Origin: UKL13-2 sp947085425
GTDB lineage: Bacteria > Pseudomonadota > Gammaproteobacteria > Burkholderiales > Usitatibacteraceae
Assembly (NCBI GenBank): GCA_947085425.1
Contig: CAMTWK010000016.1
Location: forward strand, 1 to 64,000
Length of the DNA stretch: 64,000 bases
Direction of reading: 5' to 3'
The notes under the pieces are model-generated. The model worked only from the letters and a program-made list of their open reading frames with translations. It was not told the origin of the DNA and did no database searches. The position numbers and the translations under genes are program-made. Below, piece after piece: positions 8,098-18,344 of the stretch (within the stretch, counting starts at the first letter, position 1; every line of letters starts with the position of its first letter).

Positions 8098-9942
8098 ATG
8101 TTTTTGAAATTGTTTTCAACCGCGATCATTTTTGCTTGTTCCCTTGTTCATTCTGGATGGGTCGTGGCGCAACCCGCCCCGCCCAATCGCGATCAGGTAG
8201 ACGTTCCCGATCCGGCCTATCAAGTCATCATCGATCCAACATTGGTTGGCTTTGAGAAATTTGTTGACGCCGAATTAAAAAAATGGAATGTGCCCGGCAT
8301 TGCCATTACCGTGGTCAAAGACGGTAAGGTCATCATGAAACGTGGCTTCGGTCTGCGCGACATTGAAAAAAACCTGCCAATGACCCAGTTCACTGTGCAG
8401 CCGATTGCATCCGTCACCAAATCGTTTACCGTCGCCTCATTGGCATCGTTGGTACGCGCCGGAAAACTTTCGTGGGATCGGCCGGTGCGGGAATATTTGC
8501 ATGACTTTAAGATGTATAACGACTACACCACCCTGAATGCCACGCCACGTGATTTGCTCACCCATCGCACCGGTTTGCCGCGTCACGATTCGTCTTGGTA
8601 CAACGCAACGGCGACGCGCGAAGAGCTTTACAAACGCATTCAGTATCTCGAACCCTCGGCGCAATTGCGTGCCACCATGCAGTACAACAACTTTATGTAC
8701 ATGACCGCCGGTTACATGGGCGGAAAAGTTGCCGGCAGCGATTGGGAATCGTTGGTTCGTACAAATATTTTTGCGCCACTTGGCATGTTCAATTCAACAT
8801 TCAGCATCGACGACATGCAAAAAGCGCAGCACGTTGCCAAGGGTTACAAGTGGGATGAAAAAGAACAACCCACCGAAATCCCCTATCGTGGCATCACCGC
8901 CATGGGCCCGACCGGCTCCATCAATTCCAATATGGAAGATATGTCGCGTTATTTGCGGCTGTATCTGGGCCGCGGCGAATTCGAGGGCAAGACAATTTTG
9001 AATGCGGCGGACATCGTCGAAATGACCAATCCACAAATGGTCATGGCCGATGCACGTCGTTACGAAGAAATTGCCGCCACCCAATACGGCATGGGATTTT
9101 TCCTGACCCATTACCGTGGTGAACGGTTGGTGCATCACGGCGGCAATATGCCGGGCGCATCGTCGCTGTTGTCATTTATGCCGCAAAAAAATATCGGCGT
9201 ATTTACCACCGCAAATTTAAGTGGTTCATCCCTGCCGTCCATAGTCACCTATGCGATTTATGATCGTTTGCTGGGTTTGAAGCCGGTCGATTGGAGTGGC
9301 CGTTTTTGGGACAATAAAGAAAAGGCCAAGGCATCCGAGCACAGCGCAAAAAAACAAAATCTGAGCCCACAAAAAACCGGCACAAAACCCGCACATGCCC
9401 TGAGTGCTTATGCGGGGCGTTATCATCATCCCGGCTACGGAACAGTTCAATTTTCGGATTCCGGTGCGCAGCTTACGGGCCGTTTAAATGATCTCAGCTC
9501 CCCCTTTGCGCATTACCATTACGACGTATTTGTCGCACCCAACGACAAACTCAATGATATGGCCAATACCAAGGTGCAATTCATCACCGACCTGGATGGC
9601 GACGTATCCGCGGTGCATATAGGTTTGGAACCGTCGGTGAAGCCGATTGCCTTTACCAGGCAACCCTACGCGCATTTCAGGGATGTAAAATTCCTGCAAA
9701 AATTTGCCGGTGAGTATCAACTCGGCAACACCACAATCATCATTGGCCTGCGCGACGATGCCGTGCTCACACTTGCCACGCCCGGTCAGCCGACACGAGA
9801 ACTGGTGGGTATACGCGGACAGCGCTTTAACGTCAAAACCAGCAATGGATTTTCCATCGAATTTACCTCCGACAAAACTGGCAAAATTGACCAGGCCGCG
9901 TTTTATCAACCGAACGGCAATTTTGTCGCCACCAGAAAATAA
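8098..9942 (+). CDS. Secreted serine hydrolase of the class C beta-lactamase fold
   Basis: Signal peptide to about residue 24 (…LVHSGWVVAQ). The beta-lactamase/esterase fold carries Ser105-Val-Thr-Lys108, Tyr196-Asn-Asn198 and the HHGG motif at 346-349, the three elements of the class C/EstB family. The last part (about 430-614) looks like an extra beta domain (DUF3471-like). These proteins cut esters, peptides or beta-lactam-like amides; which one is unknown here. It lies in the leucine catabolic run with a normal gap upstream and only two bases before mccB, so it may be co-transcribed without being part of that pathway. Confidence 0.85.
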   Translation: MFLKLFSTAIIFACSLVHSGWVVAQPAPPNRDQVDVPDPAYQVIIDPTLVGFEKFVDAELKKWNVPGIAITVVKDGKVIMKRGFGLRDIEKNLPMTQFTVQPIASVTKSFTVASLASLVRAGKLSWDRPVREYLHDFKMYNDYTTLNATPRDLLTHRTGLPRHDSSWYNATATREELYKRIQYLEPSAQLRATMQYNNFMYMTAGYMGGKVAGSDWESLVRTNIFAPLGMFNSTFSIDDMQKAQHVAKGYKWDEKEQPTEIPYRGITAMGPTGSINSNMEDMSRYLRLYLGRGEFEGKTILNAADIVEMTNPQMVMADARRYEEIAATQYGMGFFLTHYRGERLVHHGGNMPGASSLLSFMPQKNIGVFTTANLSGSSLPSIVTYAIYDRLLGLKPVDWSGRFWDNKEKAKASEHSAKKQNLSPQKTGTKPAHALSAYAGRYHHPGYGTVQFSDSGAQLTGRLNDLSSPFAHYHYDVFVAPNDKLNDMANTKVQFITDLDGDVSAVHIGLEPSVKPIAFTRQPYAHFRDVKFLQKFAGEYQLGNTTIIIGLRDDAVLTLATPGQPTRELVGIRGQRFNVKTSNGFSIEFTSDKTGKIDQAAFYQPNGNFVATRK

Positions 9943-9944
9943 TC

Positions 9945-11561
<1,617 letters not shown>

Positions 11562-11593
11562 GTTTTGGATTGGGTTGCAAGTTTAAGCGCTGC

Positions 11594-11630
11594 AAATCCC
11601 TCCCAACCTCCCTTTTGCAAAGGGAGGAGC
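11594..11630 (+). repeat. Inverted repeat, left copy, with hairpin
   Basis: About 37 bases starting AAATCCCTCCCAACC and containing a perfect nine-base hairpin (CCTCCCTTT-TGC-AAAGGGAGG, 11607-11627). An inverted near-copy, differing at about two positions, lies at 11840-11877. Similar G/A-rich hairpin sequences are known near DUF559 genes in many bacteria, from memory. The pair brackets the noncoding part upstream of the DUF559 gene. Confidence 0.7.
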
Positions 11631-11685
11631 CGACCGTTGTTGCGGGGGAAATTTCGCATGATTGATGCGCTGCACTTTGCATGGC

Positions 11686-11712
11686 ACTTCCCCCTTTGAA
11701 AAAGGGGGAAGT
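11686..11712 (+). repeat. Perfect 12-bp hairpin
   Basis: ACTTCCCCCTTT (11686-11697), GAA loop, AAAGGGGGAAGT (11701-11712). It is a third structure of the same G/A-rich kind, lying between the flanking inverted repeats. Confidence 0.6.
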
Positions 11713-11770
11713 AGCTGTGATTGGAAGTAGCTGCGATTGGAAGTAGCTGCGATTGGAAGTGGCGACGATT
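11707..11770 (+). repeat. Four tandem copies of a 16-bp unit
   Basis: Units 11707-11722, 11723-11738, 11739-11754 and 11755-11770 follow GGAAGTAGCTGNGATT; the last one drifts (GGAAGTGGCGACGATT). There are no spacers, so it is not a CRISPR array. It lies between the inverted repeats upstream of the DUF559 gene. Confidence 0.6.
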
Positions 11771-11839
11771 GTCAAAGGTGCAAGTGGCTATGGTTGGAAA
11801 GTGTCGATGTCGAGCGACCGTGACCATTCAAAAGAAATT

Positions 11840-11877
11840 GACTCCTCCCTTTGTAAAAGGGAGGTTGGGAGGGATTT
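11840..11877 (+). repeat. Inverted repeat, right copy, with hairpin
   Basis: The inverse near-copy of the 11594-11630 repeat, with a nine-base hairpin CCTCCCTTT-GTA-AAAGGGAGG (11844-11864) and ending GAGGGATTT, three bases before the start of the DUF559 gene at 11881. Confidence 0.7.
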
Positions 11878-11880
11878 AAG

Positions 11881-12267
11881 ATGCTGACATACCGGCCAGA
11901 CTTAAAATTGTTATCGCGCACACTCCGCAAAAATATGTCCGATGCGGCACAAAAGCTATGGTTCCAGTTACGACGCAAGCAAATCTGCGGCATTCAGTTT
12001 TATCGGCAGCGTCCAACTGGAAAATATATCGTTGATTTTTATGCGCCGACCGTAAAATTGATCATTGAAGTCGATGGTTCACAGCATCAAGAAGAGACAA
12101 ACAAGAAATATGACCGCGAACGAACTGAATATTTCAATTCACTTTCCCTGCAAGTGATGCGATTCGACAATCTGCAATGCCTGAACGAAACCCACCACGT
12201 ATTGAACATGATTCATCAAACTCTAAACCACTTGAACCACCCCTTGTCACCTGGAAATCAGATATGA
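11881..12267 (+). CDS. DUF559-domain protein (Vsr-like PD-(D/E)xK nuclease fold)
   Basis: A 128-residue protein with the DUF559 pattern: LSRTLRKNMSDAAQKLWFQL (about 11-30), YRQRPTGKYIVDFYAP with Asp52, and KLIIEVDGSQH with Glu63 and Asp65. This is a very-short-patch-repair/endonuclease-like core, related to Vsr by fold. The family's function is not well defined. It lies between mccB and the next catabolic gene, preceded by hairpin inverted repeats; its stop overlaps the next gene's ATG by four bases (ATGA), so translation is coupled. This looks like a selfish or hitch-hiking cassette inserted into an operon. Confidence 0.82.
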   Translation: MLTYRPDLKLLSRTLRKNMSDAAQKLWFQLRRKQICGIQFYRQRPTGKYIVDFYAPTVKLIIEVDGSQHQEETNKKYDRERTEYFNSLSLQVMRFDNLQCLNETHHVLNMIHQTLNHLNHPLSPGNQI

Positions 12268-13076
12268 GTTTTGTAATCTCCGAAATCGACGGGCCCATCG
12301 CCATTGTCACCCTCAACCGTCCCGACAAACACAATGCGTTTGACGATGCATTGATTGCGGATTTAACCCAGCACCTCAAGGCGTTGGATCAATTAAACGA
12401 CGTGCGGGTGGTGGTGATTTCTGCCAACGGCAAATCGTTTTCGGCCGGTGCCGACCTCAATTGGATGAAACGGGTCGCACAATACAGTGAAGAAGAAAAC
12501 GTGCGTGATGCCATGGCCCTGGCGCGCCTCATGCAAACTTTGCATGGCCTGTCCAAACCAACCATTGCACGGGTGCAAGGTGCGGCGTACGGTGGCGGTG
12601 TCGGTTTGATCGCGTGTTGTGACATTGCCGTCGGTACCCATGACGCCGCCTTTGCCTTGTCCGAGGTGCGTTTGGGACTGATTCCAGCGGTGATTTCCCC
12701 CTACGTCATTGCCGCCATCGGCGAACGTGCCGCGCACCGCTATTTTTTGACGGGGGAGCGCTTTGATGCCGGTGAAGGATATCGCCTGGGTCTGTTATCC
12801 GAATTGTGCCAAAGCGATGACGACATGGATTTAAAAATCGAACAAATCATCGCCGCTATTCTGGCATGTGGCCCGGATGCAATTTCGGAAGCAAAAAAAT
12901 TGATTGATGCGATTGCCAATCAGCCGCTGTCCGAACATTTAATCGCCGACACCGCCGCACACATTGCACGAGTGCGTGTGAGCGCGGAAGGCCGGGAAGG
13001 TCTCGGTGCCTTTCTGGAAAAACGCAAGCCCGCCTGGGCAGTGGGCAGTGGACAACGCAACCCCACCAAGGAGTAA
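12264..13076 (+). CDS. Methylglutaconyl-CoA hydratase (enoyl-CoA hydratase family)
   Basis: 270 residues from ATG 12264. An upstream in-frame extension starts at 12177 but overlaps the DUF559 gene and lacks family sequence. Typical crotonase features: SANGKSFSAGADLNWMKRVA (the first oxyanion-hole strand), VQGAAYGGGVGLIACCDIAV (second oxyanion strand) and SEVRLGLIPAVISPYV. In liuC/MCC-linked operons this enzyme hydrates 3-methylglutaconyl-CoA to HMG-CoA. Placement between the two MCC subunits supports that role. The start overlaps the stop of the preceding gene. Confidence 0.85.
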   Translation: MSFVISEIDGPIAIVTLNRPDKHNAFDDALIADLTQHLKALDQLNDVRVVVISANGKSFSAGADLNWMKRVAQYSEEENVRDAMALARLMQTLHGLSKPTIARVQGAAYGGGVGLIACCDIAVGTHDAAFALSEVRLGLIPAVISPYVIAAIGERAAHRYFLTGERFDAGEGYRLGLLSELCQSDDDMDLKIEQIIAAILACGPDAISEAKKLIDAIANQPLSEHLIADTAAHIARVRVSAEGREGLGAFLEKRKPAWAVGSGQRNPTKE

Positions 13077-13078
13077 AA

Positions 13079-13501
13079 ATGAACAACCATCAAATATTTT
13101 TCCCCATGTTTGCCATGCTGTTGCTGGTGTGTATCGTCGCTGGCACCATGCTGCGACGTCGCATCGCCTACATGAAATCCAATCGGGTGCATCCACAAAA
13201 ATTGGCCACTTCCGCTGCCATGGCTGCGGCAGTCACCGATTCGCGTGCATCGGATAATTTTCGCAACCTGTTTGAAACGCCGGTGTTGTTTTACACCATC
13301 ATCCTCACCATATTTGTCGCCAAAATCACCAGCCCGCTGCTGTTGGTGCTGGCCTGGGCGTATGTGATTGCCCGTTATACACACAGCCTGATTCATTGCA
13401 CCACCAATGTGGTGATGCACCGGTTTTATGCGTTCCTTGCCAGTTGCGCCCTGCTTTTGCTACTGTGGATCGTGGCCCTGATTCGTCTCATCAACCCCTG
13501 A
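13079..13501 (+). CDS. MAPEG-family membrane protein
   Basis: A 140-residue protein with about four membrane helices (FPMFAMLLLVCIVAGTML, and later VLFYTIILTIFVAK, LLLVLAWAYVIARY and FLASCALLLLLWIVALI). The pattern RNLFETPVLFYT and Y-HSLIH matches MAPEG, a family that includes glutathione transferases. It begins two bases after the hydratase stop. It may detoxify lipids, but a role in leucine degradation is unproven. Such genes are often found in acyl-CoA operons. Confidence 0.85.
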   Translation: MNNHQIFFPMFAMLLLVCIVAGTMLRRRIAYMKSNRVHPQKLATSAAMAAAVTDSRASDNFRNLFETPVLFYTIILTIFVAKITSPLLLVLAWAYVIARYTHSLIHCTTNVVMHRFYAFLASCALLLLLWIVALIRLINP

Positions 13502-13511
13502 CAGGCTGGCC

Positions 13512-15506
13512 GTGTTCAAAAAAATTCTCATCGCCAATCGCGGCGAAATTGCCTGCCGCATCATCCGCACTTGCAAACGCATGGGCATCAAAACCGTTGC
13601 GGTTTATTCCGATGCAGACATTCATGCGCAACACGTGATTCTGGCCGACGAGGCCCATCATATTGGCGGTGCCCGTCCGGCCGATTCCTATCTGAAAGCC
13701 GAGGTGATCTTGGCGGTGGCCAAACAATCCGGCGCCGAGGCGGTGCATCCCGGCTACGGTTTTTTATCCGAAAACGATCAATTTGCCACCGCTTGTGAAG
13801 CCGCGGGCATTGCTTTTATTGGACCGACGCCGAAAGCCATTCAACAAATGGGCTCAAAAAGCGCCGCCAAGGCGCTGATGGAACAAGCCGGTGTGCCGGT
13901 GGTGCCGGGCTATCACGGTGACAATCAGGATCCGGCATTTCTGACCGAACAGTCGAAAAAGGTTGGCTACCCGCAATTGATCAAGGCGGTGGCGGGCGGC
14001 GGCGGCAAGGGTATGCGTCTGGTTGAGAACGCCGCCGAATTCATGGCGCAACTCGACGCCGCCAAACGCGAGGCCAAAAATGCGTTTGGTGACGACGACG
14101 TGTTGATCGAGCGTTATATCCTCGGCCCGCACCATATTGAGTTTCAGGTGTTTGGTGATACCCACGGCAACTACCTGCACTTGTACGAACGCGAATGCTC
14201 GATTCAGCGCCGCCATCAAAAAATCCTCGAAGAAACACCTTCGCCTTACCTCGATGCGGCCGATGACGGCATGCGCGAAAAAATGGGTGACGCCGCGGTC
14301 GCCGCCGCTGCCGCGATTGCCTACCGTGGCGCAGGCACCATTGAATTTATCGCCGGTGAAAACCGCGAATTTTATTTTATGGAGATGAATACGCGGCTGC
14401 AGGTAGAGCACCCGATCACCGAGATGACAACCGGCGAGGATTTGGTCGAATGGCAATTACGCGTTGCCAGCGGCGAGCCGTTGCCACTCACGCAGCACGA
14501 AGTCATCACCGGCGGCCACGCCATCGAAGTGCGGATATGTGCGGAAAATCCCGACAACGATTTTCTACCCGAAACCGGCACCATGGCGGTGTTTGCCACA
14601 CCATACGCAGGCAACGACGATGATGTGCGCCTCGATACCGGCGTGGTCAGCGGTGACACCATCAGCGTTTTCTACGACCCGATGATCGCCAAACTCATCA
14701 CCTGGGGCGAGGATCGTGCCGAATCAACCCGCCGCATGCAACAGGCGCTGGCTGAAACCGAGGTGATCGGCGTCAAAACCAATCTGGCATTCTTACAGAC
14801 GCTGCTGCAGCACCCGGCATATCTTGCCGGTGATACCGATACCGGGTTCATCGCCAAACACAAACAGGCGTTGCTGGCCGCCACCCCCATCGATGCATTT
14901 GTGCTCGCCGCCGCGTGTGCGGCGGTCATTGCTGATGAGGCAGATGATGCGGATGACGACGATTCTCCCTGGTCGTCGCCGATTGGCTGGCGCTTGAACG
15001 GCGTTGCCTCACGGCTGATTGAATTCAAAACTGCCTCCCTAGCCGACCCGATCGAGTGTCACGTTGAAATCGCCCACGGCATACGCTATTTTGTAAACGG
15101 TACAACACGCCTGCCATTCAACTGCATCGAACGCGCCGATGGTGCGCTGCAAGTAGAACTCGGCGGACAAAAAAAGGTGTTGCGGGTTATCGGTGCGGGC
15201 AATGACATCAGTGTGCTGACAGCATCGTCACGCGTGGCATTAACCCTGTTTGACCCGTTCCATTTTGAAGGTGATGACAGCGTCAACGAAGGCCGCTTGA
15301 CGGCAATGATGCCCGGTCGGGTGGTCAAACTCATGGCAGCCAATGGTGACAGCATCAAAAAAGGCCAGCCGCTGATCATCATGGAAGCGATGAAAATGGA
15401 ACACACCATCGTCAGCCCGCGAGATGGCGTGATTGCGCGGGTCGCGTTTCAGGTTGGTGAAATGGTGCCCGCCGACGCGGTGCTATTTGCGTTTATCGAC
15501 GCATAA
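13512..15506 (+). CDS. mccA: Methylcrotonoyl-CoA carboxylase alpha (biotin-containing) subunit
   Basis: 664 residues from GTG at 13512. Order: biotin carboxylase N-terminal domain (KKILIANRGEIACRI from residue 3, 1-110), ATP-grasp (115-330; GGGGKGMR, and HHIEFQVFGD), carboxylase C-terminal domain (335-450), BT linker and a biotinyl domain with the lysine (about residue 628) in EAMKMEH. It carboxylates its own biotin with ATP and hands it to MccB. The GTG comes 10 bases after the MAPEG stop. The BCCP lysine is present, so the subunit can be biotinylated. Confidence 0.94.
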   Translation: MFKKILIANRGEIACRIIRTCKRMGIKTVAVYSDADIHAQHVILADEAHHIGGARPADSYLKAEVILAVAKQSGAEAVHPGYGFLSENDQFATACEAAGIAFIGPTPKAIQQMGSKSAAKALMEQAGVPVVPGYHGDNQDPAFLTEQSKKVGYPQLIKAVAGGGGKGMRLVENAAEFMAQLDAAKREAKNAFGDDDVLIERYILGPHHIEFQVFGDTHGNYLHLYERECSIQRRHQKILEETPSPYLDAADDGMREKMGDAAVAAAAAIAYRGAGTIEFIAGENREFYFMEMNTRLQVEHPITEMTTGEDLVEWQLRVASGEPLPLTQHEVITGGHAIEVRICAENPDNDFLPETGTMAVFATPYAGNDDDVRLDTGVVSGDTISVFYDPMIAKLITWGEDRAESTRRMQQALAETEVIGVKTNLAFLQTLLQHPAYLAGDTDTGFIAKHKQALLAATPIDAFVLAAACAAVIADEADDADDDDSPWSSPIGWRLNGVASRLIEFKTASLADPIECHVEIAHGIRYFVNGTTRLPFNCIERADGALQVELGGQKKVLRVIGAGNDISVLTASSRVALTLFDPFHFEGDDSVNEGRLTAMMPGRVVKLMAANGDSIKKGQPLIIMEAMKMEHTIVSPRDGVIARVAFQVGEMVPADAVLFAFIDA

Positions 15507-15623
15507 CAACATCGCCGTTTGACGGGCGTTTCCAGCCATTTTTGCCTGAAAATGCTTGCCCTTGCTTGCATTTTGACTTTTTTGTACCTGAGACTGCCGA
15601 CCATCAGGTTTCCGGCGAAGACG

Positions 15624-15629
15624 TATAAT
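15624..15629 (+). promoter_or_regulatory. Candidate -10 element upstream of mmsA
   Basis: TATAAT, a perfect sigma-70 -10 hexamer, lies 41 bases before the mmsA start, in a 163-base gap after mccA. No good -35 is visible at 17 bases upstream, so an activator may be needed. It would separate the valine group from the leucine group. Confidence 0.4.
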
Positions 15630-15669
15630 TTTTGCTTCAGCAACCTTCATATCCCGTAGGAGCTTCACC

Positions 15670-17196
15670 ATGTCCGCCGTCCTCAAACCCTCCCCCGCCG
15701 CCGTCCCGACCGTCAAACTGCTCATCAACGGCAAATTCATCGAGTCCAAAGCCAGTGTGTGGCGCGATGTGATCAACCCCGCCACGCAGGAAATATTGGC
15801 GCGGGTGCCGATGTGTGATACCGGCGAAGTCGATGAAGCCGTCCAAGCCGCCGCAGCCGCATTCAAGACCTGGAAAAACGCCCCCATCAGCCAACGCGCC
15901 CGCATCATGCTGAAACTGCAAGAGCTGATCCGCCGCGACATGAAAAAACTCGCCGCATGCCTGACCGCCGAACAAGGCAAGACCCTGCCGGATGCCGAGG
16001 GCGACGTGTTTCGAGGGCTGGAAGTGGTCGAACACGCCTGCTCGATCGGCTCGTTGTCGCTCGGTGAAATGGCTGAAAACGTCGCCAATGGCATCGACAC
16101 CTATTTCATTCGCCAACCGATCGGCGTGTGCGCCGGCATCACCCCGTTTAATTTCCCGGCGATGATCCCGCTGTGGATGTTCCCGATGGCCATTGTCACC
16201 GGCAATACCTTTGTGTTGAAGCCGTCGGAGCAGGACCCGATGACGACGATGTTGCTGGCTGAATTGGCCTTGGAAGCGGGTGTGCCGCCCGGCGTGTTGA
16301 ACGTGATTCACGGCGGCAAGGAAAGTGTTGACGCGTTGTGTGTGCACCCAACTGTCAAGGCGGTGTCGTTTGTCGGCTCGTGCCACGTTGGTGAGCATGT
16401 TTACAACCTCGCCTCGACCCACGGCAAACGTGCGCAATGCATGATGGGTGCCAAAAACCACGCGATTGTCATGCCCGATGCCAACAAGGATCAGTCACTC
16501 AACGCCTTGGTCGGCGCCGGTTTTGGCGCGGCCGGGCAACGCTGCATGGCGACCTCGGTTGCGGTGTTGGTTGGCAAGGCCAACGAGTGGATTCCGGATA
16601 TTGTCGCCAAGGCAAAATCCCTCACAGTCAGCGCCGGCATCACGGCCGGTGCCGATGTCGGCCCGGTGATTTCGCAACAAGCCAAAAAACGCATTGAGGG
16701 ATTGATTCAACAAGGTGTCGAGGAAGGCTGCAAATTGGAACTCGATGGTCGCAATCCAAAGGTGGAAGGATTTCCCAACGGCAACTTTATTGGTCCGACC
16801 ATTTTTTCCGGCGTCAAAGCCAACCACGCGGTGTATCAGGAAGAAATTTTTGGACCGGTGTTGGTGATCGTTTCGGTGGACACATTGGATGAAGCGATTG
16901 CGCTGACCAACGCCAATCCCTACGGCAATGGCACTGGCATCTTTACCCAGTCTGGTGCCGCCGCCCGCAAATTTCAAAATGAAATCGATGTCGGTCAGGT
17001 CGGCATAAACGTCCCCGTGCCGGTACCGGTGCCCTACTTCAGCTTCACCGGTTCACGCGGCTCCAAACTCGGCGACCTTGGCCCATACGGCAAACAAGTC
17101 ATTCAGTTTTATACGCAGACCAAAACCGTGACGGCTAGGTGGTTTGATGATGCCGCGGTGAGTGGTGGCGTGAATACGACGATTTCGTTGAAATAG
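15670..17196 (+). CDS. mmsA: Methylmalonate-semialdehyde dehydrogenase (CoA-acylating)
   Basis: 508 residues. The catalytic cysteine is Cys292 in GQRCMATS, with Asn161 in TPFNFP; GSCHVGEHVYN occupies the cofactor region. This enzyme converts methylmalonate semialdehyde to propionyl-CoA in valine degradation and also handles malonate semialdehyde. The start has TAGGAG upstream. MmsB, an enoyl-CoA hydratase and a 3-hydroxyisobutyryl-CoA hydrolase follow, together forming the lower valine pathway. Confidence 0.93.
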   Translation: MSAVLKPSPAAVPTVKLLINGKFIESKASVWRDVINPATQEILARVPMCDTGEVDEAVQAAAAAFKTWKNAPISQRARIMLKLQELIRRDMKKLAACLTAEQGKTLPDAEGDVFRGLEVVEHACSIGSLSLGEMAENVANGIDTYFIRQPIGVCAGITPFNFPAMIPLWMFPMAIVTGNTFVLKPSEQDPMTTMLLAELALEAGVPPGVLNVIHGGKESVDALCVHPTVKAVSFVGSCHVGEHVYNLASTHGKRAQCMMGAKNHAIVMPDANKDQSLNALVGAGFGAAGQRCMATSVAVLVGKANEWIPDIVAKAKSLTVSAGITAGADVGPVISQQAKKRIEGLIQQGVEEGCKLELDGRNPKVEGFPNGNFIGPTIFSGVKANHAVYQEEIFGPVLVIVSVDTLDEAIALTNANPYGNGTGIFTQSGAAARKFQNEIDVGQVGINVPVPVPVPYFSFTGSRGSKLGDLGPYGKQVIQFYTQTKTVTARWFDDAAVSGGVNTTISLK

Positions 17197-17210
17197 AATC
17201 TGAGGAAAAA

Positions 17211-17546
17211 ATGGAAAAACCGACTTCCTGGAGCATGCCGAAACCGCAACACGACGCGCAATTTCTGACCTTTGACCTTTCAGCAATATGTGCGATGGGA
17301 ATGTGGATATTCTTTGCGGCTCAAATGATTGGACACTTTGAAGATGGCAAAACAATTCGCGGCATCGTTTATTTTGGTGCGACCCTCATGTTGTCCGGCA
17401 CGGTCATCGGACCGCAAGGCGTTCGGTTGGTTAAAGCGGGAATTGATGGCGCCGCTGAAAAATTCCGCTACTTGCTGATGATATTTGGTTTCCTGATTGC
17501 CATAAGTGCGCTGTTCTATTCTGGATATACGTTTGTCGCGAGGTAA
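17211..17546 (+). CDS. Small membrane protein, unknown (paralogue 1)
   Basis: 111 residues; about three membrane segments (ICAMGMWIFFAAQMIG, IVYFGATLMLSGTVIGPQG, RYLLMIFGFLIAISALFYSG). It is related to the next gene: both share a G…(S)…(V)IGP or VVGP motif followed by a short charged linker and a FGF helix. No family is recognised. It lies right after mmsA. Confidence 0.6.
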   Translation: MEKPTSWSMPKPQHDAQFLTFDLSAICAMGMWIFFAAQMIGHFEDGKTIRGIVYFGATLMLSGTVIGPQGVRLVKAGIDGAAEKFRYLLMIFGFLIAISALFYSGYTFVAR

Positions 17547-17624
17547 AAATCTGCTGTGCGATTTGGTGCCCGCACGGCAAGAACACAAGGCGTTAACACT
17601 CTTAGTTTGAATTGAGGGATTTTT

Positions 17625-17945
17625 ATGTCAATCAGTCCTGTTTTGCGTTTTCTTGCGGCGTGCAAATCCTCATACATTGCCCGCGCGATTTTTATTCCGA
17701 TCTGCACCGCGGGTTGGATCATGATTGCAGCGGAATTGGTGGCGACTATCACAAGCGGAAATATTCCCCGAATAGTCAGCATGTTTGGCTTTTTGATGAT
17801 TGGATCGGCGATAGTCGTTGGTCCAAATTGCTGGGGACTCATCGAAGCGCGCGATGGATCAAATGCACAAAAGGTTCTGATGCTAATGCAAAGCTTTGGC
17901 TTCTGCATCGTACTTAGCGGCATGTTTGCGCGCTACATGGCATGA
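17625..17945 (+). CDS. Small membrane protein, unknown (paralogue 2)
   Basis: 106 residues starting MSISPVLRFLAACKSSYIAR, with GAGGG before the ATG. Membrane segments IFIPICTAGWIMIAAELV, MFGFLMIGSAIVVGP and MQSFGFCIVLSGMF align with those of the preceding gene, so the two are likely diverged tandem copies. It overlaps the next gene by four bases. Function unknown. Confidence 0.65.
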   Translation: MSISPVLRFLAACKSSYIARAIFIPICTAGWIMIAAELVATITSGNIPRIVSMFGFLMIGSAIVVGPNCWGLIEARDGSNAQKVLMLMQSFGFCIVLSGMFARYMA

Positions 17946-18241
17946 TTGTTCCAAGCGAATTTCGCCGTTATTTGCAAGATCAACCGACGCGTCGACGCAT
18001 TGTTGCGATTACCGCGACGCTTCTCTATGCCACGTTTGCTAATTTGGCACTTGGCAGCCTGACAAGCTTCTTGGCAATCATTTGCGTATCACTGGGGTTC
18101 GTTGTCACAATGTTGATCTGCTCGTGGCCATTGCGAAGGGATATGACCAGCCCGCTTTTCAAAGGTATTTTTACAATTGTGTGGTTCAGCGTATTGGCAG
18201 GCTGTTTGGGTGTACTAGTTATGGCTTTTGGGATCGCCTAA
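17942..18241 (+). CDS. Small membrane protein, unknown
   Basis: 99 residues with a basic N terminus (YLQDQPTRRRIV) and three hydrophobic segments (IVAITATLLYATFANLALG, FLAIICVSLGFVVTMLI, FTIVWFSVLAGCLGVLVMAF). Its ATG overlaps the stop of the previous gene (ATGA), so it is translationally coupled. It shows no clear similarity to its neighbours and no recognised domain. Confidence 0.6.
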   Translation: MIVPSEFRRYLQDQPTRRRIVAITATLLYATFANLALGSLTSFLAIICVSLGFVVTMLICSWPLRRDMTSPLFKGIFTIVWFSVLAGCLGVLVMAFGIA

Positions 18242-18277
18242 TAGAAGCATTCAAAAATCACACTCTGTAACCGTAAG

Positions 18278-18300
18278 GTGGGCAGGATTTATCTGCCCAC
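18278..18300 (+). other. Hairpin upstream of mmsB
   Basis: GTGGGCAG, a seven-base loop, then CTGCCCAC; no T-run follows. It may be an mRNA-stabilising or attenuating structure in the gap before mmsB. Confidence 0.3.
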
Positions 18301-18344
18301 GCGCTATCAAAAATTGTTGAAGAAGTTGAGGAAGTGAGTCATTC

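Noticed and set aside
11707..11770. CRISPR array
   Set aside because: Direct tandem units without spacers and no cas genes.
12177..12263. 29-residue N-terminal extension of the hydratase
   Set aside because: Lies inside the DUF559 gene in another frame and is not family-like.
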